Origin: Oscillatoriophycideae cyanobacterium NC_groundwater_1537_Pr4_S-0.65um_50_18
GTDB taxonomy: Bacteria > Cyanobacteriota > Cyanobacteriia > Elainellales > Elainellaceae
Assembly: GCA_016208305.1 (NCBI GenBank)
Contig: JACQYI010000009.1
Coordinates: forward strand, 778,604-842,603
DNA: 64,000 nt
Reading direction: 5' to 3'
Below the pieces are notes generated by a model that was given only the letters and a program-made list of their open reading frames with translations, searched no databases and was not told the origin of the DNA. The stretch's first letter is position 1. Every line of letters begins with the position of its first letter. The position numbers and the translations under genes are program-made. Shown in pieces: positions 35,532-43,901 of the stretch.

Positions 35532-36725
35532 TCAATCGACGCGAAATCCCATTTGCTGCAAGCCCTGCCGCAGCCGATCGCCCTCTGAAGAGTTCTGTTC
35601 ATCATGCAGAGCGATCGCTTTGCCAAAGGACTCTAGGCTTTCTGGCACTCGTCCTAGCTTAAGCAGCACCACGCCAAGATTTTGATGGGCTTCAGCGTAG
35701 TTGGGGTTAAGGGCAATGGCCTGCTGGTAATGGGCGATCGCGTCTGCCATCTGCCCCATCGCCTTGAGCGTCATGCCCAGGTTGTAATGTCCGGCAGCAA
35801 AGCTAGGATCGATCGCCAGCAGCTTTTCAAACTGGGCTTTTGCGCCCATCCAATCGCCTTTGTTTTGCAGTAAGCCACCGAGATTGTTGTAGGCTCCCAG
35901 TTTGAGGAAGTCCAGCAGAGGTTGGGCGATCGCCAGATGGTAATGTCGCTCTGCCTGAGCGTAGTTTTGCAGGCGGCTCTGAGCAATGCCCAAGTGGTAG
36001 TGTAGTTCATAGCGCACTGGCGGATTTGATTGAGCCTGCAAGCCCCGTTGCAGCAGCTCAACGCCTCTTGTCCAGTCATCCATTTGCACATAGAGTGCCC
36101 CTAGCTTGCTGCACACATAGGCATCATCCGGGTTGCTGGCAAAAAATCGCTCCATCGTTGTGCGGGCTTTCTCTAGCTTGTTGCGGCTAGCGATCGCCCC
36201 TGGCTCATAGCCAGAATGCAGAATGGCCACCTCAGCACAATTGATCACCTGCCAATGAGGCTCTTGTGCCATCAGTTGCGCCACGCTGTCATCCACCATG
36301 GCGTGATAGGGGCGGGAAAACCGCAGGGCCGGATGATGGCGAAATAGGCGAGATACCAGCGAATAGGGCGATTGAGTTGCGCCAATTTCATGCCGAATTA
36401 AATTGATGACAATCGCCTGCTCTTGCAGAATAGCCTGTCTCAACGTCGGGATAACTTCGGCAGCCAGGGTTTCATCCGCATCAAGCACCAGAACCCAGTC
36501 TCCTGTGACCTGTTGTAATGCCGCATTGCGGGCATCGGCAAAGCTGTCGTTCCAGGCAAAATGGTGCACTTGCGCCCCAAAAGATTGGGCGATCGCGACA
36601 GTTTCATCGGTCGATCCGGTATCGAGCACAATCAGTTCATCTACGGCTTCCTTGACGCTTTCTAGACAGCGCGCCAGGTTTTCCGCTTCGTTTTTGACGA
36701 TCATGCAAAAGCTGAGTTTCATCAT
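35532..36725 (-). CDS. Family 2 glycosyltransferase with C-terminal TPR repeats
   Basis: About 397 residues from the ATG pair at 36725/36722 (MMKLSFCMIVKNEAENLARC). The GT-A domain, of the SunS-like family 2 type, has IVLDTGSTDETVAIAQSFGA and the metal-binding DADE in WVLVLDADETL. The C-terminal half (about 200-397) is a run of tetratricopeptide repeats, for example AQFEKLLAIDPSFAAGHYNLG and AIAHYQQAIALNPNYAEAHQNLG. It probably transfers a sugar to a protein or envelope glycan, with the TPR part binding partners. The acceptor is unknown. An upstream frame to 36764 exists but lacks family sequence. Confidence 0.88.
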   Translation of the reverse strand: MMKLSFCMIVKNEAENLARCLESVKEAVDELIVLDTGSTDETVAIAQSFGAQVHHFAWNDSFADARNAALQQVTGDWVLVLDADETLAAEVIPTLRQAILQEQAIVINLIRHEIGATQSPYSLVSRLFRHHPALRFSRPYHAMVDDSVAQLMAQEPHWQVINCAEVAILHSGYEPGAIASRNKLEKARTTMERFFASNPDDAYVCSKLGALYVQMDDWTRGVELLQRGLQAQSNPPVRYELHYHLGIAQSRLQNYAQAERHYHLAIAQPLLDFLKLGAYNNLGGLLQNKGDWMGAKAQFEKLLAIDPSFAAGHYNLGMTLKAMGQMADAIAHYQQAIALNPNYAEAHQNLGVVLLKLGRVPESLESFGKAIALHDEQNSSEGDRLRQGLQQMGFRVD

Positions 36726-36793
36726 TGAAGTTGAATAATGGGCAAGCTCAGAGAGGTGTAGCACTTCCCTCAGTCACGCGGCAAATTTAGCAG

Positions 36794-38290
36794 TCACGCG
36801 GCAAATTTAGCCATCTCTTGCCGCTGAAGGGGGAAGGTTACGGTAAAAGTCGTGCCTTGGTTGAGGAGGCTCTCCACCTGAATCGATCCATGATGGTTTT
36901 CTACAATCACCTTGGCGATCGCTAGCCCTAGCCCTGACCCAGCGGTTGCTTCTAAAGAATAGCCAGAGGGCTGAAGGGACGCTCTATGGGTGTGAATAGC
37001 ATCAGCATAATCTGTATAAGTGCGAGCTGGATCAACTCGATAAAAGCGATCGAACAAGTGAGGCAACGACTCTGCCGGAATACCGATGCCCGTGTCTTTG
37101 ACTAAAATTTGAACCTGGGGGTTTCCAGGCTGTTTTAGCTTTTGGAGGCTGACTTCTACCTTGCCTTCAGCAGGGGTATATCTAACCGCATTGCTGACTA
37201 AGTTGGTCAATAACCGAGTGATTTGATCGCGATCGGCGTGAATTAACAGTGCCGATCCGTCTTTTCCTAAAGCTTCTTTCCCTAAACCCTCTTTTACCCC
37301 CTCTGGCTCTGGAGCTGTTAGAAACAGACGCAGCGATTTTTCTGAAGCGATCGCCTGCTGCTCTTCCACCACCTCCTGAACCAGTTCTTCCAAATCAACA
37401 GGCTCTCGCTTTAGCGGCGTAATCCCTCCATCTTGGCGAGCCAAAAAGAGCAAGTCATCCACCAACCGCCCTAGCCTACGGGTAAGCCGCTCTACAACCC
37501 GAAGCTGATCTTGCTGCAAGTGGGGATCAGGATCGGCCAAAGCCACCTGTACGTTAGTTTGAATCACGGCGATCGGGTTACGCAATTCGTGAGAGGCGTC
37601 GGCTGTAAATTGCTTTAGCCGCTGATAAGAGTCTCGGACGGGAGCCATAGCCAACCCCGACAAAAACCAGCCGATGGTAGCTACGACTGCTACGACAAGA
37701 ACTGTGCCGACACTCAGATCTCGAATCAGTTGACGACTGGGTTTGCTAACCTCAAACCAAGGGTGGCTAACCCGTAGATAGCCCAGCACTTGCCGACCCA
37801 CCTGCACCCGCTGAGTCACCTGCCTCAGCTCTCCCAACTCGGCTTCTGCCCAAATTTTCGCTTTCTGATCGCCCCATTTTCCCAAGCCTGCATGAACGGT
37901 TTCGCCACTGCTGGGGTGCAGCGGCACATCGATAGGAGCCGAAAAAGTAGACCATAGCAGCTCACCTGTAGGGCTAAACCACTCCAGATCAATATGGTCA
38001 TCTTCAACTGTGGCCGCATTGCTGCGAAAGCTTGCATCTAAATTGACATGCAGCGTTGGGGCAGCCTCTAGGCCAGTCCCCAAAGGCTCCACTCCAGGCG
38101 GCTCAACGGCAAGCGGTTCAATCACGAGCGATCGCTGAACCACTTCCACAACATGATTTAAGGTATCGTCGATGCGTTCAACCAAGGTATCTCGCACATA
38201 CCAATAAAATCCGGTCGCAAATAGCAATAAAAGCACCGCAGTCACGGTGGTGTACCAAAGAGCCAGACGACGACGAGTAGCTTGAAACAT
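36794..38290 (-). CDS. Membrane sensor histidine kinase
   Basis: 498 residues. Two transmembrane helices (about 10-31 and 191-213) enclose a roughly 160-residue periplasmic sensor with a Pro/Glu-rich insertion (LAVEPPGVEPLGTGLEA). The HisKA domain follows with phospho-accepting His234 in DASHELRNPI. The ATPase domain has NLVSNAVRYTP (N box), VKDTGIGIP (G1) and GSGLGLAIAKVIV (G2). There is a loop insertion with repeated GLGKEALGKDG between HisKA and the N box. No response regulator is next to it. Upstream is a 5 x 16 bp direct repeat that may take part in its control. Confidence 0.92.
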   Translation of the reverse strand: MFQATRRRLALWYTTVTAVLLLLFATGFYWYVRDTLVERIDDTLNHVVEVVQRSLVIEPLAVEPPGVEPLGTGLEAAPTLHVNLDASFRSNAATVEDDHIDLEWFSPTGELLWSTFSAPIDVPLHPSSGETVHAGLGKWGDQKAKIWAEAELGELRQVTQRVQVGRQVLGYLRVSHPWFEVSKPSRQLIRDLSVGTVLVVAVVATIGWFLSGLAMAPVRDSYQRLKQFTADASHELRNPIAVIQTNVQVALADPDPHLQQDQLRVVERLTRRLGRLVDDLLFLARQDGGITPLKREPVDLEELVQEVVEEQQAIASEKSLRLFLTAPEPEGVKEGLGKEALGKDGSALLIHADRDQITRLLTNLVSNAVRYTPAEGKVEVSLQKLKQPGNPQVQILVKDTGIGIPAESLPHLFDRFYRVDPARTYTDYADAIHTHRASLQPSGYSLEATAGSGLGLAIAKVIVENHHGSIQVESLLNQGTTFTVTFPLQRQEMAKFAA

Positions 38291-38316
38291 TTTCGCTAAA
38301 AGCAGCTAGCACTTTT

Positions 38317-38396
38317 AGTCTGTCATATAGCTAGTCTGTCACACAGCTAGTCTGTCACACAGCCAGTCTGTCACACAGCCAGTCTGTCCCATAGCC
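38317..38396. repeat. Five tandem copies of a 16-bp repeat
   Basis: Unit AGTCTGTCACACAGCY: copies at 38317, 38333, 38349, 38365 and 38381, exact in the two or three central copies and with 2-3 changes at the ends. The array is 80 bp and lies 27 bp upstream of the histidine kinase start. It may be an iterated binding site or simple tandem duplication. Confidence 0.85.
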
Positions 38397-38405
38397 GTAA
38401 TCCTG

Positions 38406-38462
38406 AGGACGGGGACATTGTTGTGAGGGCACCGATCGCCCCCACAACAATGTCCCCGTCCT
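38406..38462. repeat. Long near-perfect palindrome
   Basis: AGGACGGGGACATTGTTGTG pairs with CACAACAATGTCCCCGTCCT, with about a 17-nt middle that includes CCGATCG. No T run follows. It lies between the tandem repeat and the exported-protein gene; it might be a terminator or an interspersed palindromic repeat. Confidence 0.75.
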
Positions 38463-38516
38463 AACCTGTTCTATTCGCAGCGATGATTTCTAAAAATGCA
38501 GCTCAGTGAGTGAAGC

Positions 38517-38885
38517 TTAGTCGTTTTGTGTGTCTCGCACAATTCTCCGGAGCTGGTTATCGACTGCGTTGACATAGCTAGTATCACTTAGCGCACTGGC
38601 CGGAACCCGATTCTCAGCGATCGCCACTTCAATGAGATCTTCGGCGCTAACCTGTCCACGCGAATAAGCATCTACCAAGCGGCTGTATTTTGGAATTCCT
38701 GCTTCTGAAAAGAACCCCTGGTATGCCAAAGCAACAAGGTGAAAGGGTTTAACAAACTGACCATTGGCCAAAGGTGTCGAAGACTGGGCAGAAACGGCTG
38801 TAGGGACTGTTTCTGCTTGCACTGCGGGAGCGGCGGCAGCAGCCAGAAATAGAATTGATAAGCCGCCTAAAATTGCACGCTTCAT
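38517..38885 (-). CDS. Small exported protein of unknown function
   Basis: 122 residues with a textbook signal peptide: MKRAILGGLSILFLAAAAAP, then VQA|ETV, cleavage near residue 24. The mature part is soluble and helical, with FHLVALAYQGFFSEAGIPKYSRL and a middle AEDLIEVAIAENRVP. No Cys, no repeats. I do not recognise a characterised family; proteins of this type are frequent in cyanobacterial genomes. About 220 bp separate its stop from the histidine kinase start, in the same direction. Confidence 0.75.
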   Translation of the reverse strand: MKRAILGGLSILFLAAAAAPAVQAETVPTAVSAQSSTPLANGQFVKPFHLVALAYQGFFSEAGIPKYSRLVDAYSRGQVSAEDLIEVAIAENRVPASALSDTSYVNAVDNQLRRIVRDTQND

Positions 38886-39096
38886 AGCTTCATCCTCAAT
38901 ATATTGATGGTTTGACTCGATCCAATGTCAGACTCAATGGCGATCGGTAAAAGTTTTGATGGGCGCTTTGCCATCGCTGTTGTCTGACTTCTCTAGAATC
39001 CAACAGGGTGCTGAAGAGACCATGAGGGCTATCTGAGGGGCGATTAAAAGCTGTATGAGAAATCGCTGAGCCGCTAAATTTAGATTTCTTGAAACC

Positions 39097-39230
39097 TCAG
39101 TAGATCGCAAATTAGGGTTTTGTGGCGCGCTCCGCGCGCCACAAAACCCTAAAAGCTGGATTTCAAAGGCGCTCCGCGCCTTTGAAATCCAGCTTTTAGA
39201 AAAGAATAGGCGGACTTTGCGATCTACTGA
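39097..39230. repeat. 134-bp element: 15-bp terminal inverted repeats enclosing two palindromes
   Basis: TCAGTAGATCGCAAA (39097-39111) is exactly matched by TTTGCGATCTACTGA (39216-39230). ACC flanks both ends. Inside, two back-to-back perfect palindromes with identical GCGCTCCGCGC centres occupy 39114-39150 (AGGGTTTTGTGGC arm) and 39151-39197 (AAAAGCTGGATTTCAAAGG arm). The ends resemble those of the element at 7718-7806. No coding capacity. It lies upstream of both neighbours (minus gene 38517-38885 and pilT). Confidence 0.75.
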
Positions 39231-39563
39231 ACCTATGGGTTTGAGATGGAGTTGGGTAGGGGTCACATCTCTCACCCAACCTGATTTGCAAGAGGTTTAT
39301 TGAGCAAAATGGTAAGAAAGTCAGCGGTTTAGGGCAATCTTAGGAAGACAAACAAATTGCATCGTCAATCCAAGCCTCTAATCTGGGCAAAACCTGAGTA
39401 TCCACAAACTGCCCGATAGGCAGACTTTCGTGAGAATCTTAGGGCAAATGTTGTAGATTAGGCGAATTTCTGTCAGTGTATGAGTAGCTCGGCTGTCAGT
39501 TTTCTTGTTGGTTCTCGGATTTTGATTCTCGCATTTTGACGATCTTTCACTTTTAGGTGGTCT
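39231..39563. other. Intergenic region upstream of pilT
   Basis: About 330 bp with no gene or repeat recognised; includes an AT-rich stretch before the pilT ATG. The pilT promoter should be here. Confidence 0.4.
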
Positions 39564-40964
39564 ATGACAGATTCACAACGCCCGCCCGTTCCACCATCTC
39601 ATCCTCGGATGCCGCCTCCACCTCCACCAGGGCGATCGATGCCGGGACAGCCGATGCCAATGCCAGGACAGCCCGTCAACAGCCAGTCTGACGCGACGCG
39701 GCAAATGCCCTCTCCCACCATTCCCCTACCACCTCCTATGCCACCTGGTGGCATGAATCCGGGGATGCCTCCGCCACCCAATGCCGGGACGGCTAGACCT
39801 GCGGTTCCTCCCCCACCAATGCCACCGATGGGGCAGCGCTCTGCGGCTCCCTCAGCAGCACCGAGCAACGTGCAGTCTATCGGGCGAGGCAAGCCTAGCC
39901 CAGGGCAGCCGACGATGGAGCAATTGGTGCGCGAAGCGTTTGACAAAGGCTTCTCAGATATTCATACGGGTGTCGGCGAAGTGCCTCGTTTCCGCAACCG
40001 GGGCGAAATCGACACAACAGATTATCCGGTCACGGATAAAGACACTTTTTTTAGCTGGCTCAAAGAAATTCTCAGCGATGCCGACATCCAGAAATTTCAA
40101 GACACTTTGGATTATGACGGAGCGACTCAGTACGAGTTTGCCCGCGTGCGGATCAACATCTTTGACACCCTGCGAGGGCCTTCGATGGTCATGCGGTTAA
40201 TTCCGCTGAAGATTTTGACCATGGAGCAGCTCAACCTGCCTGCTGTGTTTAAAGATATCTGTCACTACCATAAGGGTTTGGTGCTGGTGACGGGGCCGAC
40301 AGGTTCGGGTAAATCCACCACGATGGCAGCCATGATTGATTACATCAATAATGAGATGCCCAAAAACATCATCACGATCGAAGATCCGGTTGAATTTGTC
40401 CATCAGAGTAAAAAATCTTTGATCAAACAGCGGGAAGTGGGCATTCACACGCGCAAGTTTGATAACGCCCTTAAAGCCTCTCTCCGGGAAGATCCAGATA
40501 TTATTCTGGTGGGTGAAATGCGAGACAAAGAGACGGTGAACACCGCTCTGAAAGCCGCCCAAACGGGACACATGGTGATGGGAACCCTGCACACGAATAG
40601 CGCCGTTAAGACCATCGAGCGGATTCTTAACCTGTATGAACCGGAGCAACAGGCTCCGATGCGGGTGGCGATCGCCGAATCGATGGTTGCCATTATTGCG
40701 CAGGGGCTATGTCGCACCACAGATGGTAAGCGGGCAGCCTTCCACGACATCTTGATCAACACAGATGCGATCAAAGACTATATTCGTCGGGGCGAAATTG
40801 ACGAAATTGAAGCGATCATTCCCCGATGCGGCTTTGACGGTATGTGTACGATGAACCAGTCTCTCTATAAGCTCTATGAGGCAGGACGAATCACCGAAGA
40901 AACTGCTCTAGAAATGTCGCCTAAGCCCAATGAAATGGCACAAATTCTCAGAGGTCGCGTCTAG
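39564..40964 (+). CDS. pilT: PilT-family type IV pilus retraction ATPase with proline-rich N-terminus
   Basis: 466 residues. The first 115 are a low-complexity Pro/Met/Gly region (PPPPPPGRSMPGQP and similar). The remainder is a PilT hexameric ATPase: Walker A GPTGSGKS (244-251), Asp box TIEDPVEFVH, Walker B DPDIILVGEMRD, His box QTGHMVMGTLHTNSA, and a PilT-like end without the AIRNL motif in standard form. It drives pilus retraction for twitching motility, phototaxis and DNA uptake. Cyanobacteria have PilT1 and one or more PilT2-like paralogues; the extra N-terminal region fits a PilT2-type better, but this is not certain. It is a single gene here. Confidence 0.9.
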   Translation: MTDSQRPPVPPSHPRMPPPPPPGRSMPGQPMPMPGQPVNSQSDATRQMPSPTIPLPPPMPPGGMNPGMPPPPNAGTARPAVPPPPMPPMGQRSAAPSAAPSNVQSIGRGKPSPGQPTMEQLVREAFDKGFSDIHTGVGEVPRFRNRGEIDTTDYPVTDKDTFFSWLKEILSDADIQKFQDTLDYDGATQYEFARVRINIFDTLRGPSMVMRLIPLKILTMEQLNLPAVFKDICHYHKGLVLVTGPTGSGKSTTMAAMIDYINNEMPKNIITIEDPVEFVHQSKKSLIKQREVGIHTRKFDNALKASLREDPDIILVGEMRDKETVNTALKAAQTGHMVMGTLHTNSAVKTIERILNLYEPEQQAPMRVAIAESMVAIIAQGLCRTTDGKRAAFHDILINTDAIKDYIRRGEIDEIEAIIPRCGFDGMCTMNQSLYKLYEAGRITEETALEMSPKPNEMAQILRGRV

Positions 40965-40969
40965 AGACC

Positions 40970-41080
40970 CCCTAAATCCCCCAATTCTGGGGGACTTTGA
41001 ACAAAAATTGGCTTGAAAGCCCCCCAGAATTGGGGGGCGAATGCAGAACTTTTGATACTTTTCAAACATCCTATTTCAAA
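40970..41080. repeat. Palindromic intergenic repeat related to the element at 25121
   Basis: CCCCCAATTCTGGGGG near 40978 and GCCCCCCAGAATTGGGGGGC near 41018 form an inverted pair. The text GGGGGACTTTGAA matches the 25121-25332 element, and the right end ACTTTTCAAACATCCTAT (41057-41074) is nearly its terminal repeat, partly repeated again just after. The left terminal repeat is missing, as if truncated at the pilT stop. Confidence 0.6.
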
Positions 41081-41362
41081 CATCCTATAAGAGGCGTGCT
41101 CTGCGCGTTTCTTAAAATAAATTTCTTAGCTGAATTAGACTTATCTGGCGATCGATCTTAAAAGGGTATATTAAGAAGTATCTTCCTTAGAGAATATATC
41201 CCTGCTGCTCTATAAATAAATCTCTATAATTGCAGTCCTAAATAACTCGTGAAATGCGTTAAAGAAAGGCTATGCCCAACCTCTTTGACGCATTTATGAT
41301 GGTCACATCATTAATTTCTGTTTGGAAATGGGTATTTCTTCTAGCTCTCAACCCCTTGCCCC
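41081..41362. other. AT-rich intergenic region upstream of the KaiB-fusion gene
   Basis: About 280 bp, several near-palindromic AT-rich stretches (around 41166-41200), no gene found. Confidence 0.35.
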
Positions 41363-42163
41363 ATGCCTTCCAACTCAGAACTTCCTGCTTCAGATGCAAA
41401 CCTCTTCAAAGGTATAGCGCTTTTTACACCAGGAGGTGACTTGGTGTATTGCATTGATCCTGAGAAACGTAGCCGCTGGCATTTGCAGCTTTGTACCGTT
41501 CTTCAAGAGCTTTTAGGATTGGCTGAGCCGCCGCATTTCTTGGTGCCCTGCTACACGGCTACCATCGATCGCTGGCGTGATCCTAAAACGCAACATATTC
41601 GAACCTTCGCTGAGTCCAGTCCTTTAGTCTTGCGGCATCAGGCTTTGCTGAACGTCCTATTTGGCGTTGAAGCCGTGGCTTGGACAGCGTTATTGCCTCC
41701 CGAAGGCGTGTGTGACCCTTTGGTTGTAGAGTCCTATCGGCAGCAGTTTCCTCAGCTTTGGGAAGAGCATGACTTAGTGGTGCGGTTTGATCGCACGACC
41801 CCACGATCGCCCCTCAATACGAGTGAAAACAGCACTCTATCTTGGCTGCCAGACTCCTCAGAAAATTTATTGGATACGGATGCCGCCTCAGGCTATGTGC
41901 TGCGACTCTTTGTGTCGGGCAGTAGCCCTGCGACAGAACAAACATTGCAAATCTTGCATCAAATTCTAGAACAGTCGATTCAGCGACCCTATACCCTGAA
42001 AGTGATTAACATTCAGAAGCATCCTGATCAGGCAGAAGCCAATCAAATTACTGCCACTCCTACTCTGGTGAAAGTCTGGCCTCACCCGGTCAGACGAATT
42101 GTTGGCGATCTCACAGACACGCAAAAAGTGCTACGCATTCTCTCAGGCAGCGATCGGCTTTAG
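41363..42163 (+). CDS. KaiB-fold protein with an additional N-terminal domain
   Basis: 266 residues. The C-terminal 85 residues (about 178-262) match the KaiB/SasA-sensor thioredoxin-like fold: YVLRLFVSGSSPATEQTLQI, then YTLKVINIQKHPDQAEANQI, then ATPTLVKVWPHPVRRIVGDL. These correspond to the beta1-alpha1, beta2 and cis-Pro regions of KaiB. The N-terminal 170 residues form a separate domain (FKGIALFTPGGDLVYCIDPEKR, later EAVAWTALLPPEGVCDP) that I do not recognise. Clock KaiB proteins are about 100 residues, so this is not the canonical oscillator component. It might link a sensory input to the clock or act as a SasA-like sensor. No kaiA or kaiC is near it in the window. Confidence 0.82.
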   Translation: MPSNSELPASDANLFKGIALFTPGGDLVYCIDPEKRSRWHLQLCTVLQELLGLAEPPHFLVPCYTATIDRWRDPKTQHIRTFAESSPLVLRHQALLNVLFGVEAVAWTALLPPEGVCDPLVVESYRQQFPQLWEEHDLVVRFDRTTPRSPLNTSENSTLSWLPDSSENLLDTDAASGYVLRLFVSGSSPATEQTLQILHQILEQSIQRPYTLKVINIQKHPDQAEANQITATPTLVKVWPHPVRRIVGDLTDTQKVLRILSGSDRL

Positions 42164-42216
42164 CCCCAGAGGAATAAGCTATCCCTGGTATGTAAGTGCT
42201 CTGGTATATAAGCACT

Positions 42217-42666
42217 CTATGCAGGTAAGAGCGATCGCTGACAGATAGGACAAATGGCGTGAATGGTGAGCTGGCAGTCGAGCAGGTGATAGCCTTCTTT
42301 CTGAGCAGTCTTAGAACCCATTTTTAGAATGGAATCGTTTTTAAACTCGATCGTTTTGTTACAGCGAACGCAAATTAAATGGTGATGATGATGTGGAGAG
42401 GGCTGATTGATTTCATAGTGCTTATGACCTTCTGCCAGCTCTAGCTCTCTAAGGATGCCCATCCGAGACATCATTTTCAAGTTGCGATAGATCGTAGACA
42501 GGCTGATGGCATCTCCATCTTGTTGCAGCAAGGTGTGTAGATCCTCAGCGCTGAGATGTTGCCCCTCTGGAAGGTTCTGGAAAATTTGCAGGATGGTTTC
42601 TCGCTGGGGCGTGAGCCGCCAACCACGTTCGTTGAGTTCAGCTTTAAGCGAGGATGTTGTGTACAT
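42217..42666 (-). CDS. Fur-family metalloregulator, PerR/FurC-like
   Basis: 149 residues. A winged-helix DNA-binding domain (LNERGWRLTPQRETILQIFQ to SLSTIYRNLKMMSRMGILREL) is followed by the dimerisation domain. The latter has a histidine run at 92-96, the zinc Cys pairs Cys99/Cys102 (CVRC) and Cys139/Cys142 (CPIC), and the motif CNKTIEFKND. The overall reading resembles the cyanobacterial PerR (FurC) proteins that sense peroxide; Zur (FurB) is the alternative. The subtype call is tentative. Typical Fur and PerR genes are autoregulated, but I could not pick out a clear palindromic box upstream. Confidence 0.9.
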   Translation of the reverse strand: MYTTSSLKAELNERGWRLTPQRETILQIFQNLPEGQHLSAEDLHTLLQQDGDAISLSTIYRNLKMMSRMGILRELELAEGHKHYEINQPSPHHHHHLICVRCNKTIEFKNDSILKMGSKTAQKEGYHLLDCQLTIHAICPICQRSLLPA

Positions 42667-43099
42667 AGTTTAGAGAGCCTTTCTCAACAATGCTGCCTTA
42701 ATGAGAAGGATACATGACTATACTAGCGACTTTCAAGAAGAACGCACTATTGCGAATAACTCTGAAAAGTGTTTTCTACATCACCTACAAATCACCTGGG
42801 AATTCACTCTAGATTCCGTGAGATTTCACAAGAGCTTAGGCTTCAGCCCGATCGAACTGACTGATTTTTTACAGGGTGCCTGGGAGCAAAATCTAAATTA
42901 AGAGAAGTTCCGAGTCTGCTCTTGCAACTTTGTAGCGATTAGCCTGAAAATGTGTGCAAAAATTTACAGTTACTTGCTTACGGTTACTTGGAATTTTTGT
43001 GAAAGATGAGGCTGGATGCCTACACTGAGGCAATAGACTTTAAGCCTTCAAAAAAGCTTTCATGCAGGAAGTCAATTTCATCCCATAGGAAGAGTCATT
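42667..43099. other. Intergenic region between fur-family gene and ribE
   Basis: A plus frame at 42701-42901 encodes nothing recognisable. No FMN (RFN) riboswitch pattern was seen upstream of the riboflavin synthase gene. Promoters for the two divergent genes must lie here. Confidence 0.35.
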
Positions 43100-43819
43100 G
43101 TGTTTACAGGTCTGATTCGTGCAGTAGGAACCGTTCATGTGCAAGGAGAGAATCTGCTGCATATTACCTCCGGAGCGATCGCTCATTTGGGCGACTTGGA
43201 ACTGGGCGATAGTGTATCTGTAGACGGCATCTGCTTGACGGTAACCTCTCTGCTGCCTCAAGGTTTCACAGCAGATGTGTCGCCAGAAACCCTCAGCCGC
43301 ACAACCCTGGCAGAAAATTCGGAGAATGCTCGCGTCAACTTAGAACCTTCGCTCAAAGTGGGTAGCAAGCTGGGCGGACATTTTGTTACAGGTCATATCG
43401 ATGGCATCGGCTACCTGGAGGCGGCTGTGCAGGCAGAGAATGCCTGGGAGATGAGCTTCCGGGTAGAGTCGAGGGTAGCTCGTTACATTGTTTCTAAGGG
43501 CAGCATTGCCATCAATGGCGTCAGTTTAACGATCGCGGACTGTGATCCGATTGGCTCTTGGTTCAAGGTGGCCGTCATTCCGCTCACCTACGCCGAAACG
43601 AATTTAAGCCATTTGCAGCCCGGAAGCCGCGTGAATTTGGAGGGCGATGTGCTGGGCAAGTATGTTGAGAAATTTTTGCGCCTCGGATCGGATGCCCATC
43701 AGCAATCCGTTGCAGGATTAGAGGATATTTTGGCAATGGACGATCGATCTGGTAATCGATCTGGCAGCGATCGCGCAGCGATTACCGAGACATTTCTGGC
43801 AGAACATGGCTATTCCTAG
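43100..43819 (+). CDS. ribE: Riboflavin synthase, alpha subunit
   Basis: Dismutates two 6,7-dimethyl-8-ribityllumazine to riboflavin and the pyrimidine. 239 residues with two tandem lumazine-binding barrels: the first begins MFTGLI and includes VSVDGICLTV and VNLEPSLKVGSKLGGHFVTGHIDG; the second includes GSIAINGVSLTIADCDP and VNLEGDVLGKYVEK. A C-terminal extension of about 35 residues is rich in Ser, Asp and Arg and is not part of the fold. Start is GTG at 43100 (fTTTACAGG: M-F-T-G-L-I); the MFTG N-terminus is invariant in the family. Ends before a terminator at 43842. Confidence 0.95.
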   Translation: MFTGLIRAVGTVHVQGENLLHITSGAIAHLGDLELGDSVSVDGICLTVTSLLPQGFTADVSPETLSRTTLAENSENARVNLEPSLKVGSKLGGHFVTGHIDGIGYLEAAVQAENAWEMSFRVESRVARYIVSKGSIAINGVSLTIADCDPIGSWFKVAVIPLTYAETNLSHLQPGSRVNLEGDVLGKYVEKFLRLGSDAHQQSVAGLEDILAMDDRSGNRSGSDRAAITETFLAEHGYS

Positions 43820-43841
43820 CGTTTAAATCCAAGCCTTTTTC

Positions 43842-43870
43842 CTAAAAGCCTCACTCCACAAGGCTTTTAG
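43842..43870. terminator. Bidirectional terminator between ribE and the Nudix gene
   Basis: CTAAAAGCCT (43842-43851) pairs with AGGCTTTTAG (43861-43870) around a 9-nt loop. The arms end in T/A runs on both strands. It lies between converging genes. Confidence 0.8.
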
Positions 43871-43901
43871 AAGAACTCTAGCCAGGTATCGGACTGAGAG
43901 G

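Noticed and set aside
42980..43099. FMN riboswitch upstream of riboflavin synthase
   Set aside because: The conserved RFN blocks are not seen in the upstream region.
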